Below are positions 63,739-64,000 of a DNA stretch of 64,000 nt, one piece after another. Every line of letters begins with the position of its first letter. Positions within the stretch are counted from its first letter, which is position 1. A model generated the notes under the pieces. The model saw only the letters and a program-made list of their open reading frames with translations, was not told the origin of the DNA and did not search any database. Both the position numbers and the translations under genes were made by a program. Source of the stretch: Arthrobacter alpinus (GTDB lineage: Bacteria; Actinomycetota; Actinomycetes; Actinomycetales; Micrococcaceae); assembly GCF_001294625.1 (NCBI RefSeq), contig NZ_CP012677.1:3534001-3598000 (forward strand), in the 5' to 3' direction.

Positions 63739-64000
63739 TTACAACTGCGCGGCCACCTGTGCAACGGAGGGGTATGCGGCCTGCGTGCCCCTCTTCGTGG
63801 CTGCCAGGGCGGCCGCGACGGATGCGTAGCGGGCGGCCTCAGCGAGTGTGTCGCCGGCGGCCAGACGTGCGGCCACGGCTCCGGTGAAGGCATCGCCAGC
63901 TCCCGTGGTGTCCACTGCGTCGACCTTGGTTGGTGCAATGCGGACTACGGGCTCGGCAAAGTTCGTGGAATCGAGCACCACCGAACCATGGGCGCCCAGT
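63739..64000 (-). CDS. PfkB-family sugar kinase, ribokinase-like, C-terminal part
   Basis: The gene runs off the right edge; about the last 86 residues are present. DAVDTTGAGDAFTGAVAARL is the PfkB signature with the catalytic Asp, and the end KRGTQAAYPSVAQVAAQL matches ribokinases (the GAQ/T-x-P region near the C-terminus). It would phosphorylate ribose or a related sugar. The N-terminal part and start are outside the window. Confidence 0.88.
   Translation of the reverse strand, partial: LGAHGSVVLDSTNFAEPVVRIAPTKVDAVDTTGAGDAFTGAVAARLAAGDTLAEAARYASVAAALAATKRGTQAAYPSVAQVAAQL

Overview
The window looks like the chromosome of a high-GC actinobacterium, most probably an Arthrobacter-like member of the Micrococcaceae. 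The reasons are the strong G/C bias at third codon positions, many GTG starts with 1-11 bp overlaps between genes, and the order dacB-DUF2342-tilS-hpt-ftsH-folE-folP-folB-folK-DUF3180-PH-PH-DUF2520-panC, which is typical of that group. These family names are recalled from protein patterns; no database search was possible. No rRNA, tRNA, CRISPR array, insertion sequence or phage gene was recognised.

Region 1 (1-6.3 kb): the end of an APC amino-acid permease, a divergent pair of a DUF5997 gene and a LysR-type ligand domain without a helix-turn-helix, a MarR regulator divergent from an MMPL exporter, and an M24 Xaa-Pro aminopeptidase.

Region 2 (6.3-26.6 kb) looks like an island for using proline- and hydroxyproline-rich peptides. 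It has a branched-chain-type ABC transporter (livKHMGF), a proline-racemase-family enzyme, a proline iminopeptidase, a two-component system with small-peptide genes, and then a full hydroxyproline catabolic cluster. That cluster holds a DapA-like deaminase, a 4-hydroxyproline epimerase, both subunits of an AcnX-type cis-3-hydroxyproline dehydratase, a pyrroline-2-carboxylate reductase, a GntR/FCD regulator, a three-subunit FAD/2Fe-2S D-hydroxyproline dehydrogenase and a semialdehyde dehydrogenase. Two matching 19-bp palindromes, one in front of each transcription unit, are probable operators of the regulator. The most novel-looking element is the sensor kinase / response regulator pair followed by a 67-residue secreted peptide precursor ending in a two-cysteine loop, with an inverted repeat around its likely promoter.

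Region 3 (26.7-45.1 kb): mostly core and housekeeping genes. They include a stand-alone (p)ppGpp synthetase, sugar and glycerate kinases, NCS2 uracil/xanthine permease, an ArsR/CDF metal pair, phosphoglucomutase, a POT peptide transporter, pheA, a lipid kinase, serS and two Cof-type phosphatases.

Region 4 (45.1-49.0 kb) is accessory: a decayed baeRF-type gene, a broken PrsW-like fragment, and an overlapping three-gene operon encoding a WXG100-headed protein, an unrecognised protein and an RDD membrane protein.

Region 5 (49.1-64 kb) is core: ppa, dacB, a DUF2342 metalloprotease-like gene, tilS, hpt, ftsH, the folate operon with its membrane-protein tail, panC, and the end of a PfkB sugar kinase. 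Long near-perfect inverted repeats mark several gene ends across the window.
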